24,822 nucleotides of DNA from CAINEC01 sp046303115 (GTDB lineage: Bacteria; Bacteroidota; Bacteroidia; AKYH767-A; OLB10), in the NCBI GenBank assembly GCA_046303115.1, contig JBKCGZ010000014.1, positions 1-24,822 of the forward strand, written 5' to 3'. Shown piece after piece: positions 1-6,650 of the stretch (position 1 is the first letter of the stretch; each line of letters opens with the position of its first letter). The notes under the pieces are model-generated. The model had not been told where the DNA came from. It searched no databases and saw only the letters and a list, made by a program, of their open reading frames with translations. Both the position numbers and the translations under genes were made by a program.

Positions 1-362
1 GGATTATATTCCACAGTTCCATTTCCAGTTATATCAATGTAATCGACTTTAGGAATTGTTAATCGAATTTCTATTGGACGTTGAACCTTGAATTTGTTAT
101 TCGATTCAATAATTAATTTCTTGTTTTCTGTACTCGCAACAATTTCATTAAAAATATTATCCTGACAAGCAATTGTGCATGTAGCAGAATCGCCTTCTTC
201 TATTACTACATGAGCAGGGATTTCGAGATAAAGGTTTTCAAAATTCTCGATCTTTACATCATGCAAGTTGATTGGGCCAAGGCCTTCAACTTCTGTTGTA
301 CACGATGTAATCAGAAAACAAAGGACAGTGGTCGCAAGTATAGAATACAGTGCTTTCATCAT
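1..362 (-). CDS. Lipoprotein with DUF2807 (head GIN) domain, 3' part missing
   Basis: This gene starts at ATG (complement of 360-362) and runs off the left edge, so only about 120 N-terminal residues are visible. They begin with a lipoprotein signal: a short basic start, a hydrophobic run, and a lipobox I18-T19-S20-C21, so the mature protein should be a lipid-anchored envelope protein. After it comes a beta-rich stretch in which a segment near residue 60 (EEGDSATCTIACQDNI) leads to a repeat-like run around residues 98-115 (RPIEIRLTIPKVDYIDITG). This resembles the DUF2807 'putative auto-transporter adhesin / head GIN' domain that is common in Bacteroidota lipoproteins; its function is not established. 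It is divergent from the thioesterase at 440, with 77 nt between the two starts. Family assignment is by eye from a partial protein. Confidence 0.75.
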   Translation of the reverse strand, partial: MMKALYSILATTVLCFLITSCTTEVEGLGPINLHDVKIENFENLYLEIPAHVVIEEGDSATCTIACQDNIFNEIVASTENKKLIIESNNKFKVQRPIEIRLTIPKVDYIDITGNGTVEYN

Positions 363-439
363 GTTATAATTAGTTTAGCGAATATAATAAACATTTGCGG
401 GTTTGAATTAAATTTACCGACATCAAATTTTAACCCCTT

Positions 440-871
440 ATGGATCTTTCGAAATTCAAACATAAATCATCAATACAAATCCGTTTTAAAGACATTGATC
501 ATATGGGTCATGTCAATAATGCCAATCATATTACTTATTTTGAGTTGGCTCGTATTCACTACTTCCGTGATGTAATTAACGAATCTGTTAATTGGAACGA
601 GCAAGGAGTAATATTAGCTAAAACAGAGATAAATTATCATCGTCCAATTTTACTTTCAGATAATGTTTTTGTTTATTCAAGAGTTAGTAAAATGGGAAAT
701 AAAAGTTATGAAGTTGAATATGCTATTACCGTTGAAAATGGAGATGATGTTTTTGTTTGTGCTTCTGGAATGTCGGTGCAGGTTTGTTATAACTACTTAA
801 ACAATACGACAGTTACTATTCCGGAATCATGGAGAGAAAAAGTAGCAGCGTATGAAATCGCCTTGGATTAA
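440..871 (+). CDS. Acyl-CoA thioesterase, 4HBT hot-dog family
   Basis: This 143-residue protein has the size and motif of single hot-dog thioesterases of the YbgC/FadM/4HBT type, which hydrolyse acyl-CoA or acyl-ACP thioesters in the cytoplasm. Residues 15-38 hold the signature, with the catalytic Asp expected at D20 of D18-I-D20, followed by M22-G-H24-V-N-N27 and F34-E-x-A-R38. The rest alternates beta-strand-like segments. The start is an ATG with no obvious Shine-Dalgarno sequence, which is normal for Bacteroidota. The stop TAA overlaps the stop of the convergent gene at 868 within one TTAA. The substrate cannot be told from sequence; these enzymes often act in fatty-acid or menaquinone-type pathways. 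Confidence 0.88.
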   Translation: MDLSKFKHKSSIQIRFKDIDHMGHVNNANHITYFELARIHYFRDVINESVNWNEQGVILAKTEINYHRPILLSDNVFVYSRVSKMGNKSYEVEYAITVENGDDVFVCASGMSVQVCYNYLNNTTVTIPESWREKVAAYEIALD

Positions 872-2247
872 AACGGACTTGCGTATTGATTGGTAAAAGT
901 ATGCTGAAAGCGTAAGTCGTTTAATTCATTTTGTTGCGGTAAAAAAACAATTTCAATACCTTTTAATTTTAGTGAGTCTAGTTTAGATTCGTCAGTGTAA
1001 TAACCATATTCCACTAGTTTGTTTTCTCGCCCTTTTTGTAAAACTAAAATGTCGGATAAATACCATCCCGCAATGATGTATGTTGGTTTTGTAATTGAAG
1101 AAGCTATTTGAATAACGCTTTCTGAAAATTCAGTACGATTAATGCGCTTGGTGATATCAGCAGTGAAAATCCCTGAGAAAACATCAAATACAACTTTCTG
1201 ATTACTTACCTGGAAGGTGTAACTTACGGCACTCTCTTTTGAGCCTCTTAAGGGATCTGATAAATTAATTCCTAAGAAGAAACAACTAATAATTAAAAGT
1301 GACGCTCCTAGTATTTGAATTTTATCCGAGCATAAAAAAGCGGTCATCAAAAATAAATAGGGTAAAATAGGAATGATAAAAGCTGATTTAAGTGGCAGAC
1401 TTATAAATGCAACTTTAAAAATGATAATTCCAGTCAGTGATAAAAGTACTATTGGTGATTTAAATAAATCTCGCTCTTGTAATAGTTTTTTAAATGAGCA
1501 CACAATAAGAATAAAAACTCCGAAGTATCCCGTGATTCCAAAAGCACCAATGCTTCCTTTATAAAAGTTTTTAGCAAATGATGGAATAGGGAAGTGCTCA
1601 TAATAAGTGAAAAAGGAAAGTCCGTATTCTTTAAAAACAGGAATAAAAATAATTAAGGTGAATAAAGCTGTAAATAGTCCTAATTGAAAGCTGTTTTTTA
1701 AAAAATGTTGTCGATTGTTTCCAATCAAAAAAATAATCATCGGAACTATAGCGACACCTGATGTGATTCTACATCCAATCGCAAGTGCTATAAACAATCC
1801 AGTTAAAAGAAATCGCTTGTTTAGTAAGTAGTAAACGGATATAATAATAAAACTGCAGGCCCAAACATAATCCATGTTATTGGTGCAGTTAATATAAAAG
1901 ATAGGAGTGAAGGCGAGTGAAAGTGTAGCCCATTTCCATTCTAATTTTAAATGTTGTAGTATTCTGATAAAAAAGTAAAGTCCAAAACTGCTTACAAGTA
2001 AAGTACACAGATTGTAAACCACAGGACCAGCATTCCAGATAAGTGTGTAAATTAGTTCTTGAAATGGATGTCCAGGTAATCTTGAAACTTCATAAACATT
2101 ATTTGTAGCAATTCGTTCTGCTACTAACGGTAATGCCCATGCGTCTTCTTCAGAACCATATCCGAAAAATAAAAAAGGAATTCTTGTTAGCGCAATTAAA
2201 AGCGTAAATAATAATGGAGAGGCTGTTATTTTAGTAAGCCATTTCAT
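868..2247 (-). CDS. Polytopic membrane protein, GT-C (GT39/PMT-like) glycosyltransferase candidate
   Basis: This is a 459-residue protein with about ten hydrophobic segments. Its first loop after TM1 holds an acidic pair (E34-D35) followed by a segment ending S55-R-L-P-G-H60-P. That layout is seen in GT-C fold transferases that use polyprenyl-phosphate sugars, such as the PMT/ArnT-like and DUF2029-type families. A soluble C-terminal tail of about 110 residues follows the last membrane segment. The ATG overlaps the stop of the S41 protease gene upstream (ATGA, 2244-2247), so the two are probably translated as one operon. Its own stop overlaps that of the convergent thioesterase. The glycosyltransferase reading is by topology and loop motif only; donor and acceptor are unknown. 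Confidence 0.6.
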   Translation of the reverse strand: MKWLTKITASPLLFTLLIALTRIPFLFFGYGSEEDAWALPLVAERIATNNVYEVSRLPGHPFQELIYTLIWNAGPVVYNLCTLLVSSFGLYFFIRILQHLKLEWKWATLSLAFTPIFYINCTNNMDYVWACSFIIISVYYLLNKRFLLTGLFIALAIGCRITSGVAIVPMIIFLIGNNRQHFLKNSFQLGLFTALFTLIIFIPVFKEYGLSFFTYYEHFPIPSFAKNFYKGSIGAFGITGYFGVFILIVCSFKKLLQERDLFKSPIVLLSLTGIIIFKVAFISLPLKSAFIIPILPYLFLMTAFLCSDKIQILGASLLIISCFFLGINLSDPLRGSKESAVSYTFQVSNQKVVFDVFSGIFTADITKRINRTEFSESVIQIASSITKPTYIIAGWYLSDILVLQKGRENKLVEYGYYTDESKLDSLKLKGIEIVFLPQQNELNDLRFQHTFTNQYASPF

Positions 2248-3824
2248 TGAAATAAATAAATTGCTTTTAAATACGTTGGATCGCTTTGATTGATTACTCT
2301 GTAAAGTCCTTCATCATTCCAAGCAATGCGAGCAAATGTGGCTTTCATTTGCTTAGCTATTTCTTTCTTACTTCTATTGTAACCTGCTTGATCTAATTGT
2401 ACTCCTTGCTTACTTGCAAATTGCGTGAATTCGTTCATTAACTTATCATCCACATTGTATTTAGCAGAGAAGTCAGCGGCAGATTGATAACTTTTCAATT
2501 TCGCCATATTATTGTCTGCGTAATTGTAGCAAAAATCACTGAAGATATTTAATGCGAAAAGTTTATTCAAGTATACACTGTTACTGCTTGTATCCAACGG
2601 GACAAAAAAGTCAGGGATAATTCCACCACCGCCATATACTGGTCGACCGCTAGCTGTTTTATAAGATTTTTTCTTATCGATTTTGATACTGTCTACAGAA
2701 AACAACTCTCCATTTAATTCTCGGTCGTAAGTATCTTCAAAATAAGATTTATCTCCCTTGATATATGGTTTCTGAATACACCTTCCCGAAGGAATATAAT
2801 AGCGTGCAACGGTTAAACGAATTGCTGAGCCATCGCTTATGTTTTGCTGTTCTTGAACTAATCCTTTACCGAAGCTTCTTCGTCCGATGATATCAGCTCG
2901 ATCCCAATCTTGTAATGCACCTGCTAGAATTTCTGCTGCTGAGGCTGAGTTTTCATTAATTAAAACTGCAATTTTAATATCTTCTAACATGCCAGATTTA
3001 GAAGTTTTATATTCTTGTTTGCTTCGATTATTCCCTTCTGTATAAACAACTAGTTTTTCTCCGCCAATAATTTCATCAAGCATATCCACCGCTGTTTCTA
3101 AATATCCACCACCATTATTTCTTACGTCGATAATAAGTTTTTTCATTCCTGCTTTCAGCAATTTTTCAGCGGCTTCATGAAACTCATCTGTTGTGTTCGC
3201 TGCAAATCGATCAACTAAAATATACCCTACATCGTGATTGCACATATACGATGTAGTTATACTATGAATAGGAATTTTACCTCTTGTAATTTTATAGTTT
3301 AACGATTTGCCAATTGCTTTTCGGTATACGGTCACATTTACTTTTGTCCCTCCTTCTCCCTTAAGCAATTTCATTACATTACTATTGGTAATTTTAATCC
3401 CCGCGATGTTTTTATCATTCACTTTAACAATACGATCCCCATCATGTAATCCTGCTTTTTCACTAGGTCCATTTTCAATTACATGCAATACAATAACAGT
3501 ATCATTTAAAATTCTGAATTCAACGCCGATGCCTTCGAAGTTGCCATCTAAATCTTCATTAACTCCTTTTAATTCTGATGCAGGAATATAACTTGAGTGA
3601 GGATCAAGTTCACCTAAAAGCGATGAGATTGCTTTGTCTTGAATTTCCGTAAGATTTAAAGTATCAACATAATTAGAATTAATATGCTGTAATACTTCAT
3701 CAATTTTATTTTCCGAGTTTAATACTGTAATAGAACTTAATTTATCACCAATATAAACACCTAAAGCCAATGCTATTCCGAATAAGAATACGGAACGTGA
3801 TTTCGAATTTCTTTGTTCGTTCAT
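2244..3824 (-). CDS. S41 family C-terminal processing peptidase with PDZ domain
   Basis: This is a membrane-anchored periplasmic serine protease of the CtpA/Tsp type, which removes C-terminal tails from exported proteins. From the ATG at 3824 it has 526 residues: a TM or signal anchor at about 11-28, a PDZ domain at about 86-173 (with an E-G-I-G-V-E-F entry), and the S41 core at about 195-370. The catalytic dyad is visible as Ser295 in the N-S-A-S-A-A-E motif and Lys320 in R-S-F-G-K-G. A C-terminal extension of about 150 residues follows, as is usual in Bacteroidota members. An upstream TTG at 3860 would add 12 residues, but it lies inside the dCMP deaminase gene. The ATG sits one nucleotide after that gene's TAA, so I prefer it. 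Confidence 0.92.
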   Translation of the reverse strand: MNEQRNSKSRSVFLFGIALALGVYIGDKLSSITVLNSENKIDEVLQHINSNYVDTLNLTEIQDKAISSLLGELDPHSSYIPASELKGVNEDLDGNFEGIGVEFRILNDTVIVLHVIENGPSEKAGLHDGDRIVKVNDKNIAGIKITNSNVMKLLKGEGGTKVNVTVYRKAIGKSLNYKITRGKIPIHSITTSYMCNHDVGYILVDRFAANTTDEFHEAAEKLLKAGMKKLIIDVRNNGGGYLETAVDMLDEIIGGEKLVVYTEGNNRSKQEYKTSKSGMLEDIKIAVLINENSASAAEILAGALQDWDRADIIGRRSFGKGLVQEQQNISDGSAIRLTVARYYIPSGRCIQKPYIKGDKSYFEDTYDRELNGELFSVDSIKIDKKKSYKTASGRPVYGGGGIIPDFFVPLDTSSNSVYLNKLFALNIFSDFCYNYADNNMAKLKSYQSAADFSAKYNVDDKLMNEFTQFASKQGVQLDQAGYNRSKKEIAKQMKATFARIAWNDEGLYRVINQSDPTYLKAIYLFQ

Positions 3825-3825
3825 T

Positions 3826-4284
3826 TTATGATCGTTGATATTGTTCAACGGAAACTCCAAATTTCATAAGGAATTCTACGCCTTCTTCGATATCAATTCC
3901 TTTAAATGCAGCATAGGATTCTAAATAAATAACTTTTTTAATTCCTGTAGTGTAAATAATTTTTGCACAGGCTAAGCAAGGCGACAATGTAACGTACAAC
4001 GTAGATCCTTCCATCGTAATTTGATTTTTGGATGCATATAAAATAGCGTTTGCCTCGGCATGTAACGCTAACGAACATCCGCCTTTTCTGTCACGTGCGC
4101 ATCCGTCTTGCGGCCATTCCTGATCGCAGTTGTGCGTGCCAGCTGGCGGACCATTATATCCGAGCGAAACAATACGGGTATCTTTTGAAATGACGGCTCC
4201 TACCTTTGCTTTCACACAATGCGATTTGCGTGATAAGTTTTGGGCAAGGTCCATATAAATATCATCGAAGCTTAAATTATTCAT
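3826..4284 (-). CDS. dCMP deaminase / ComEB-like cytidine deaminase family protein
   Basis: This 152-residue cytoplasmic zinc deaminase shows the full metal and catalytic signature: H75-A-E77 (zinc ligand and proton-shuttling Glu) and P102-C103-x-x-C106 (two zinc cysteines). The N-terminal part, with K25-A-K-V-G-A and G42-Y-N-G, and the insert with extra Cys and His residues (C53, C62, C70) match the dCMP deaminase branch, whose product dUMP feeds thymidylate synthesis. Those extra Cys and His residues could bind a second, structural zinc, as in related dCMP deaminases. A TAnnTTTG box (4289-4296) lies 4 nt before the ATG, and the S41 protease gene follows after 1 nt, so the gene can start its own transcript with the protease downstream. 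Confidence 0.9.
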   Translation of the reverse strand: MNNLSFDDIYMDLAQNLSRKSHCVKAKVGAVISKDTRIVSLGYNGPPAGTHNCDQEWPQDGCARDRKGGCSLALHAEANAILYASKNQITMEGSTLYVTLSPCLACAKIIYTTGIKKVIYLESYAAFKGIDIEEGVEFLMKFGVSVEQYQRS

Positions 4285-4288
4285 GTAT

Positions 4289-4296
4289 CAAAGATA
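4289..4296 (-). promoter_or_regulatory. Promoter -7 box (TATCTTTG) for the dCMP deaminase gene
   Basis: The minus strand reads TATCTTTG, an exact match to the Bacteroidota -7 form TAnnTTTG, only 4 nt before the ATG. I see no TTG at the usual -33 spacing, so it is supported by the -7 box and position only. The implied start of transcription is at or next to the ATG. Confidence 0.45.
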
Positions 4297-4316
4297 ATAA
4301 TTGTTAAAGATGGTGG

Positions 4317-5000
4317 TTACCACTCACCACTTAAGTTAGGGAAAAATGTTTTGATTAATGCACCTGGAAAAATCTTAATCCGAATTGTATAAACAGGCGA
4401 GCTAACCTTGGTTTCAATATCAGGATTATTCATCAGAAGGTAACGATAGCCTACACCTGCGCCTAATCCAATCCATTTAAAAACTTTTACCTGACCTGTT
4501 ACACCTATTTCTGTGATTAAGATGGAATGGTCAAATATTTTACGTTTGTTATTGTTGACATCATAATAGCTGAAATAGGAGTTTCCATAACCAACTGTAA
4601 ATGGAATAGACGCTTGCCATGGATCTTTATTATAAAAAACGTACTCGGCTAATAGCGGGTAATAGTTGAGGTATAACTGACTCTTTACAATATTTCCCGT
4701 TGGCCAATAAGGTTTTTCTTCTTCTGGAAGTACTTTCCATTCAATGATATCGGATTTAATCTTGTTGTAGCCTACACCGAATCTCCATTTTTGGTTTACT
4801 TCGACTCCCGCTTTAAATCCAAAAACATCTGCTTTTTCATCACCAATAAAAGAATAGTAATTGTCAAATTGAAAAAAAGGTTTTACTTTTTTTTTGTCTT
4901 TGTTATTGCCAAATATCGGATTAGGATTTTCAAATGCAAAGCAATTCGCATGTCCTATGAGTAGGAAAACAATAAAGACAGCAACTGAATTTAATTTCAT
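4317..5000 (-). CDS. Exported outer-membrane beta-barrel-like protein of unknown function
   Basis: This 227-residue protein starts with a Sec signal peptide (residues 1-22, hydrophobic core V-F-I-V-F-L-L-I-G, likely cut after C20-F-A22). A cysteine is present there, but the residue before it is Asn, so it is not a good lipobox. The mature part is rich in short alternating aromatic and glycine strands (for example F63-G-F-K-A-G and the G-L-G-A-G-V-G-Y segment near residue 180), as in small outer-membrane barrels. No family is recognised. The last residues do not look like a T9SS sorting domain. A promoter-like TAACTTTG lies 4 nt upstream of the ATG and overlaps the stop codon of the UbiA-like gene. 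Confidence 0.7.
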   Translation of the reverse strand: MKLNSVAVFIVFLLIGHANCFAFENPNPIFGNNKDKKKVKPFFQFDNYYSFIGDEKADVFGFKAGVEVNQKWRFGVGYNKIKSDIIEWKVLPEEEKPYWPTGNIVKSQLYLNYYPLLAEYVFYNKDPWQASIPFTVGYGNSYFSYYDVNNNKRKIFDHSILITEIGVTGQVKVFKWIGLGAGVGYRYLLMNNPDIETKVSSPVYTIRIKIFPGALIKTFFPNLSGEW

Positions 5001-5004
5001 TGTA

Positions 5005-5036
5005 CAAAGTTAGCAGAATCGAATATAAGTGGCAAT
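5005..5036 (-). promoter_or_regulatory. Bacteroidota-type promoter for the beta-barrel gene
   Basis: On the minus strand, ATTG (5033-5036) is followed after 20 nt by TAACTTTG (5005-5012), which fits the TTG / TAnnTTTG promoter form and spacing. The -7 box is 4 nt from the ATG of the barrel gene and includes the TAA stop of the upstream UbiA-like gene (5010-5012). A leaderless transcript is implied. Confidence 0.55.
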
Positions 5037-5816
5037 AAAGTTTAAGAAAGAATAGATGAATAATGTTCCATCTAACAGTAAAGTAAACGTTTGCCTGCTT
5101 TGGTTTATTTTAATGCGCAACAGGATAAAAAATAGCATTCCACTAATAAATAAATCGATTTGGTTAGCTGAGCTATAATTAAACAAGAATATCAAAAGAA
5201 TAGTATTAACAAGAAGCATTAATGTTTTGAGTGTATTAAATCCGAGATAAGTCGCAAGTGTAGTAGTTCCAGCACGATTATCTTTTTCAATATCTCGTAA
5301 GTCGACACCCAAGCAAATGAGAAAAATAATAGTAAACCTGATCATGAAATTTATCAAAAGGATGCTAGAGTTAAACCCACTTTTCAAAGAAAATAGGTAG
5401 CCTATGGCTGTCCACATGAATGCTAACAGTACAGTTTTAATTAATGGAATAGACCTTAATCCTTTTAACTCAAATGTCCCAATTTTAATATTAGTAAAAT
5501 AAAGTGCCGATAAGAACGCCCATGCGCCAAACAAGATAACATTTTCTATACTTAAGCAATAGCAGCAGCTAAAAATGAGTATTACATAAAGAATAAACTC
5601 GTTCTTATTAGGTTTTTCATAAAAACTCAATAAAGGCATTTTATTACTAATAACGGGTACCCAAACCGACAATCGATAGATGAAAAATGTTCCAACAAAT
5701 ACTGCCAATGACAAGGCAATTAATTCGATTGAAAAGAGAAGCGTTATAGATGATAAAAAGAAAAGTAATGCAGTAACGGCAAGCAGTATATGGTGTACAG
5801 TTCTTTTTATTTTCAT
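5010..5816 (-). CDS. UbiA-family-like prenyltransferase homologue lacking the first Asp motif
   Basis: From the ATG at 5816 this is a 268-residue polytopic membrane protein with about eight hydrophobic segments. A TTG one codon upstream is less likely as start. Residues 171-183 hold the second UbiA signature, D172-x-x-D175-x-x-x-D179-N-R-A-G, and residues 104-139 also look like UbiA (L-Y-F-T-N followed by a W-T-A-I-G-Y segment). UbiA enzymes transfer prenyl chains to aromatic or other acceptors and need two Asp-rich motifs to bind Mg-diphosphate. The first motif (NDxxDxxxD) should fall near residues 45-65, where I see no Asp at all. It may have lost or changed activity. The gene upstream stops 7 nt before this ATG, so co-transcription is likely. 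Confidence 0.75.
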   Translation of the reverse strand: MKIKRTVHHILLAVTALLFFLSSITLLFSIELIALSLAVFVGTFFIYRLSVWVPVISNKMPLLSFYEKPNKNEFILYVILIFSCCYCLSIENVILFGAWAFLSALYFTNIKIGTFELKGLRSIPLIKTVLLAFMWTAIGYLFSLKSGFNSSILLINFMIRFTIIFLICLGVDLRDIEKDNRAGTTTLATYLGFNTLKTLMLLVNTILLIFLFNYSSANQIDLFISGMLFFILLRIKINQSRQTFTLLLDGTLFIYSFLNFIATYIRFC

Positions 5817-5823
5817 CAATGAC

Positions 5824-6417
5824 TTACTTCGTCAAAAATACTAGCATTGTTAGGCTAATACCTAAGCTTACATATCCAAATTTGAGGCTTTGTTTAAATT
5901 TAATATTTCTCGCTTCTCTATTATATCCTAAACGAAAAGCTTCGTTATTCTCATAATTTTTAAATTCTGCTGGTAATTGCTTGGGGTTTTTTCGACCTAA
6001 TGTCATGCTGTAAATAAATGGTAAAGGAATAGAATAAAACCCTAAAACTCCCGAAGCTGCACCAACATATACTGATGAAATACTTGACCCTGATTTGTCA
6101 AAGTGTTTTTTAGCCGATCTTTCACCTTCCATATAAATCCTTGCTTCCTCTATTGTAAAATCCAAACTATCTGCTGGTTTGTAAAGAATCTCCTCTTGGC
6201 TCTCCGCATTTGTGACTGAAAAAACGTCGTATTTGTCAACAATTCGGAGTTTTTTTGGAGAATCTCCTACAACTTTATAGTTAACAAACATATCCCCGAT
6301 GGCATAGCTAGTAACATTAATTTCTTCTCCAGTTAATAATGTTATTTTTTGTTGTGCGTTAGACGAAGCTATTCCTAACGGGAACAAACATATTAGGGTA
6401 TAAAGGACCTTTTTCAT
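5824..6417 (-). CDS. Small exported protein with two hydrophobic segments, unknown function
   Basis: This 197-residue protein begins at the ATG at 6417; a TTG three codons upstream falls inside the promoter-like box. A clear Sec signal peptide is present (M-K-K start, hydrophobic core, likely cut after S18-N-A20). The next 60 residues resemble a short beta-rich pattern often seen in Bacteroidota exported proteins (L-L-T-G-E-E-I-N-V then an aromatic Y-K). A glycine-rich hydrophobic segment lies near residues 115-135 and another at the C-terminus (about 176-195), so it may sit in a membrane. No family is recognised. It is the first gene of the minus-strand group and is divergent from gcvP. Confidence 0.65.
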   Translation of the reverse strand: MKKVLYTLICLFPLGIASSNAQQKITLLTGEEINVTSYAIGDMFVNYKVVGDSPKKLRIVDKYDVFSVTNAESQEEILYKPADSLDFTIEEARIYMEGERSAKKHFDKSGSSISSVYVGAASGVLGFYSIPLPFIYSMTLGRKNPKQLPAEFKNYENNEAFRLGYNREARNIKFKQSLKFGYVSLGISLTMLVFLTK

Positions 6418-6423
6418 AATAAT

Positions 6424-6431
6424 CAAAACTA
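6424..6431 (-). promoter_or_regulatory. Promoter -7 box (TAGTTTTG) for the 5824-6417 gene
   Basis: The minus strand reads TAGTTTTG, an exact TAnnTTTG match, 6 nt before the ATG at 6417. A TTTG lies 24 nt further upstream (6456-6459), a little far for a usual -33 element. This is the probable promoter for the gene and perhaps for the UbiA-like gene after it. Confidence 0.45.
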
Positions 6432-6624
6432 CTTAAATGGTAATGAGATATTGGACAAATAAATCAGAATTCGAAGAAGTTTTCAGCCATGTATTTTTAA
6501 TAAATCACAAAACAAATTACACAGATTTGGGGTTATTCCTCTGATAGCTGAAAATCAGTCAATTTAATTATCAAATATTTTGCATTTCGAGCCATTAAAC
6601 ATCAAATTTCAGATAAGCATTTTA

Positions 6625-6632
6625 TAAATTTG
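6625..6632 (+). promoter_or_regulatory. Promoter -7 box (TAAATTTG) for gcvP
   Basis: TAAATTTG matches TAnnTTTG exactly and ends 18 nt before the gcvP ATG. No clear TTG stands at the -33 spacing. The 233-nt gap 6418-6650 between the divergent genes holds nothing else I can name: no riboswitch-like conserved structure (for example a glycine riboswitch) was recognised by eye. Confidence 0.4.
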
Positions 6633-6650
6633 CAACCTTAATTACGCCAT

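Noticed and set aside
210..575. Plus-strand open frame across the lipoprotein gene and the thioesterase start
   Set aside because: It crosses two well-supported genes, has no family-like features and starts inside the antisense strand of the lipoprotein gene.
6418..6650. A riboswitch or other regulatory RNA before gcvP
   Set aside because: Only a -7 box is recognisable in the 233 nt; I found no conserved riboswitch motif or strong hairpin by eye.
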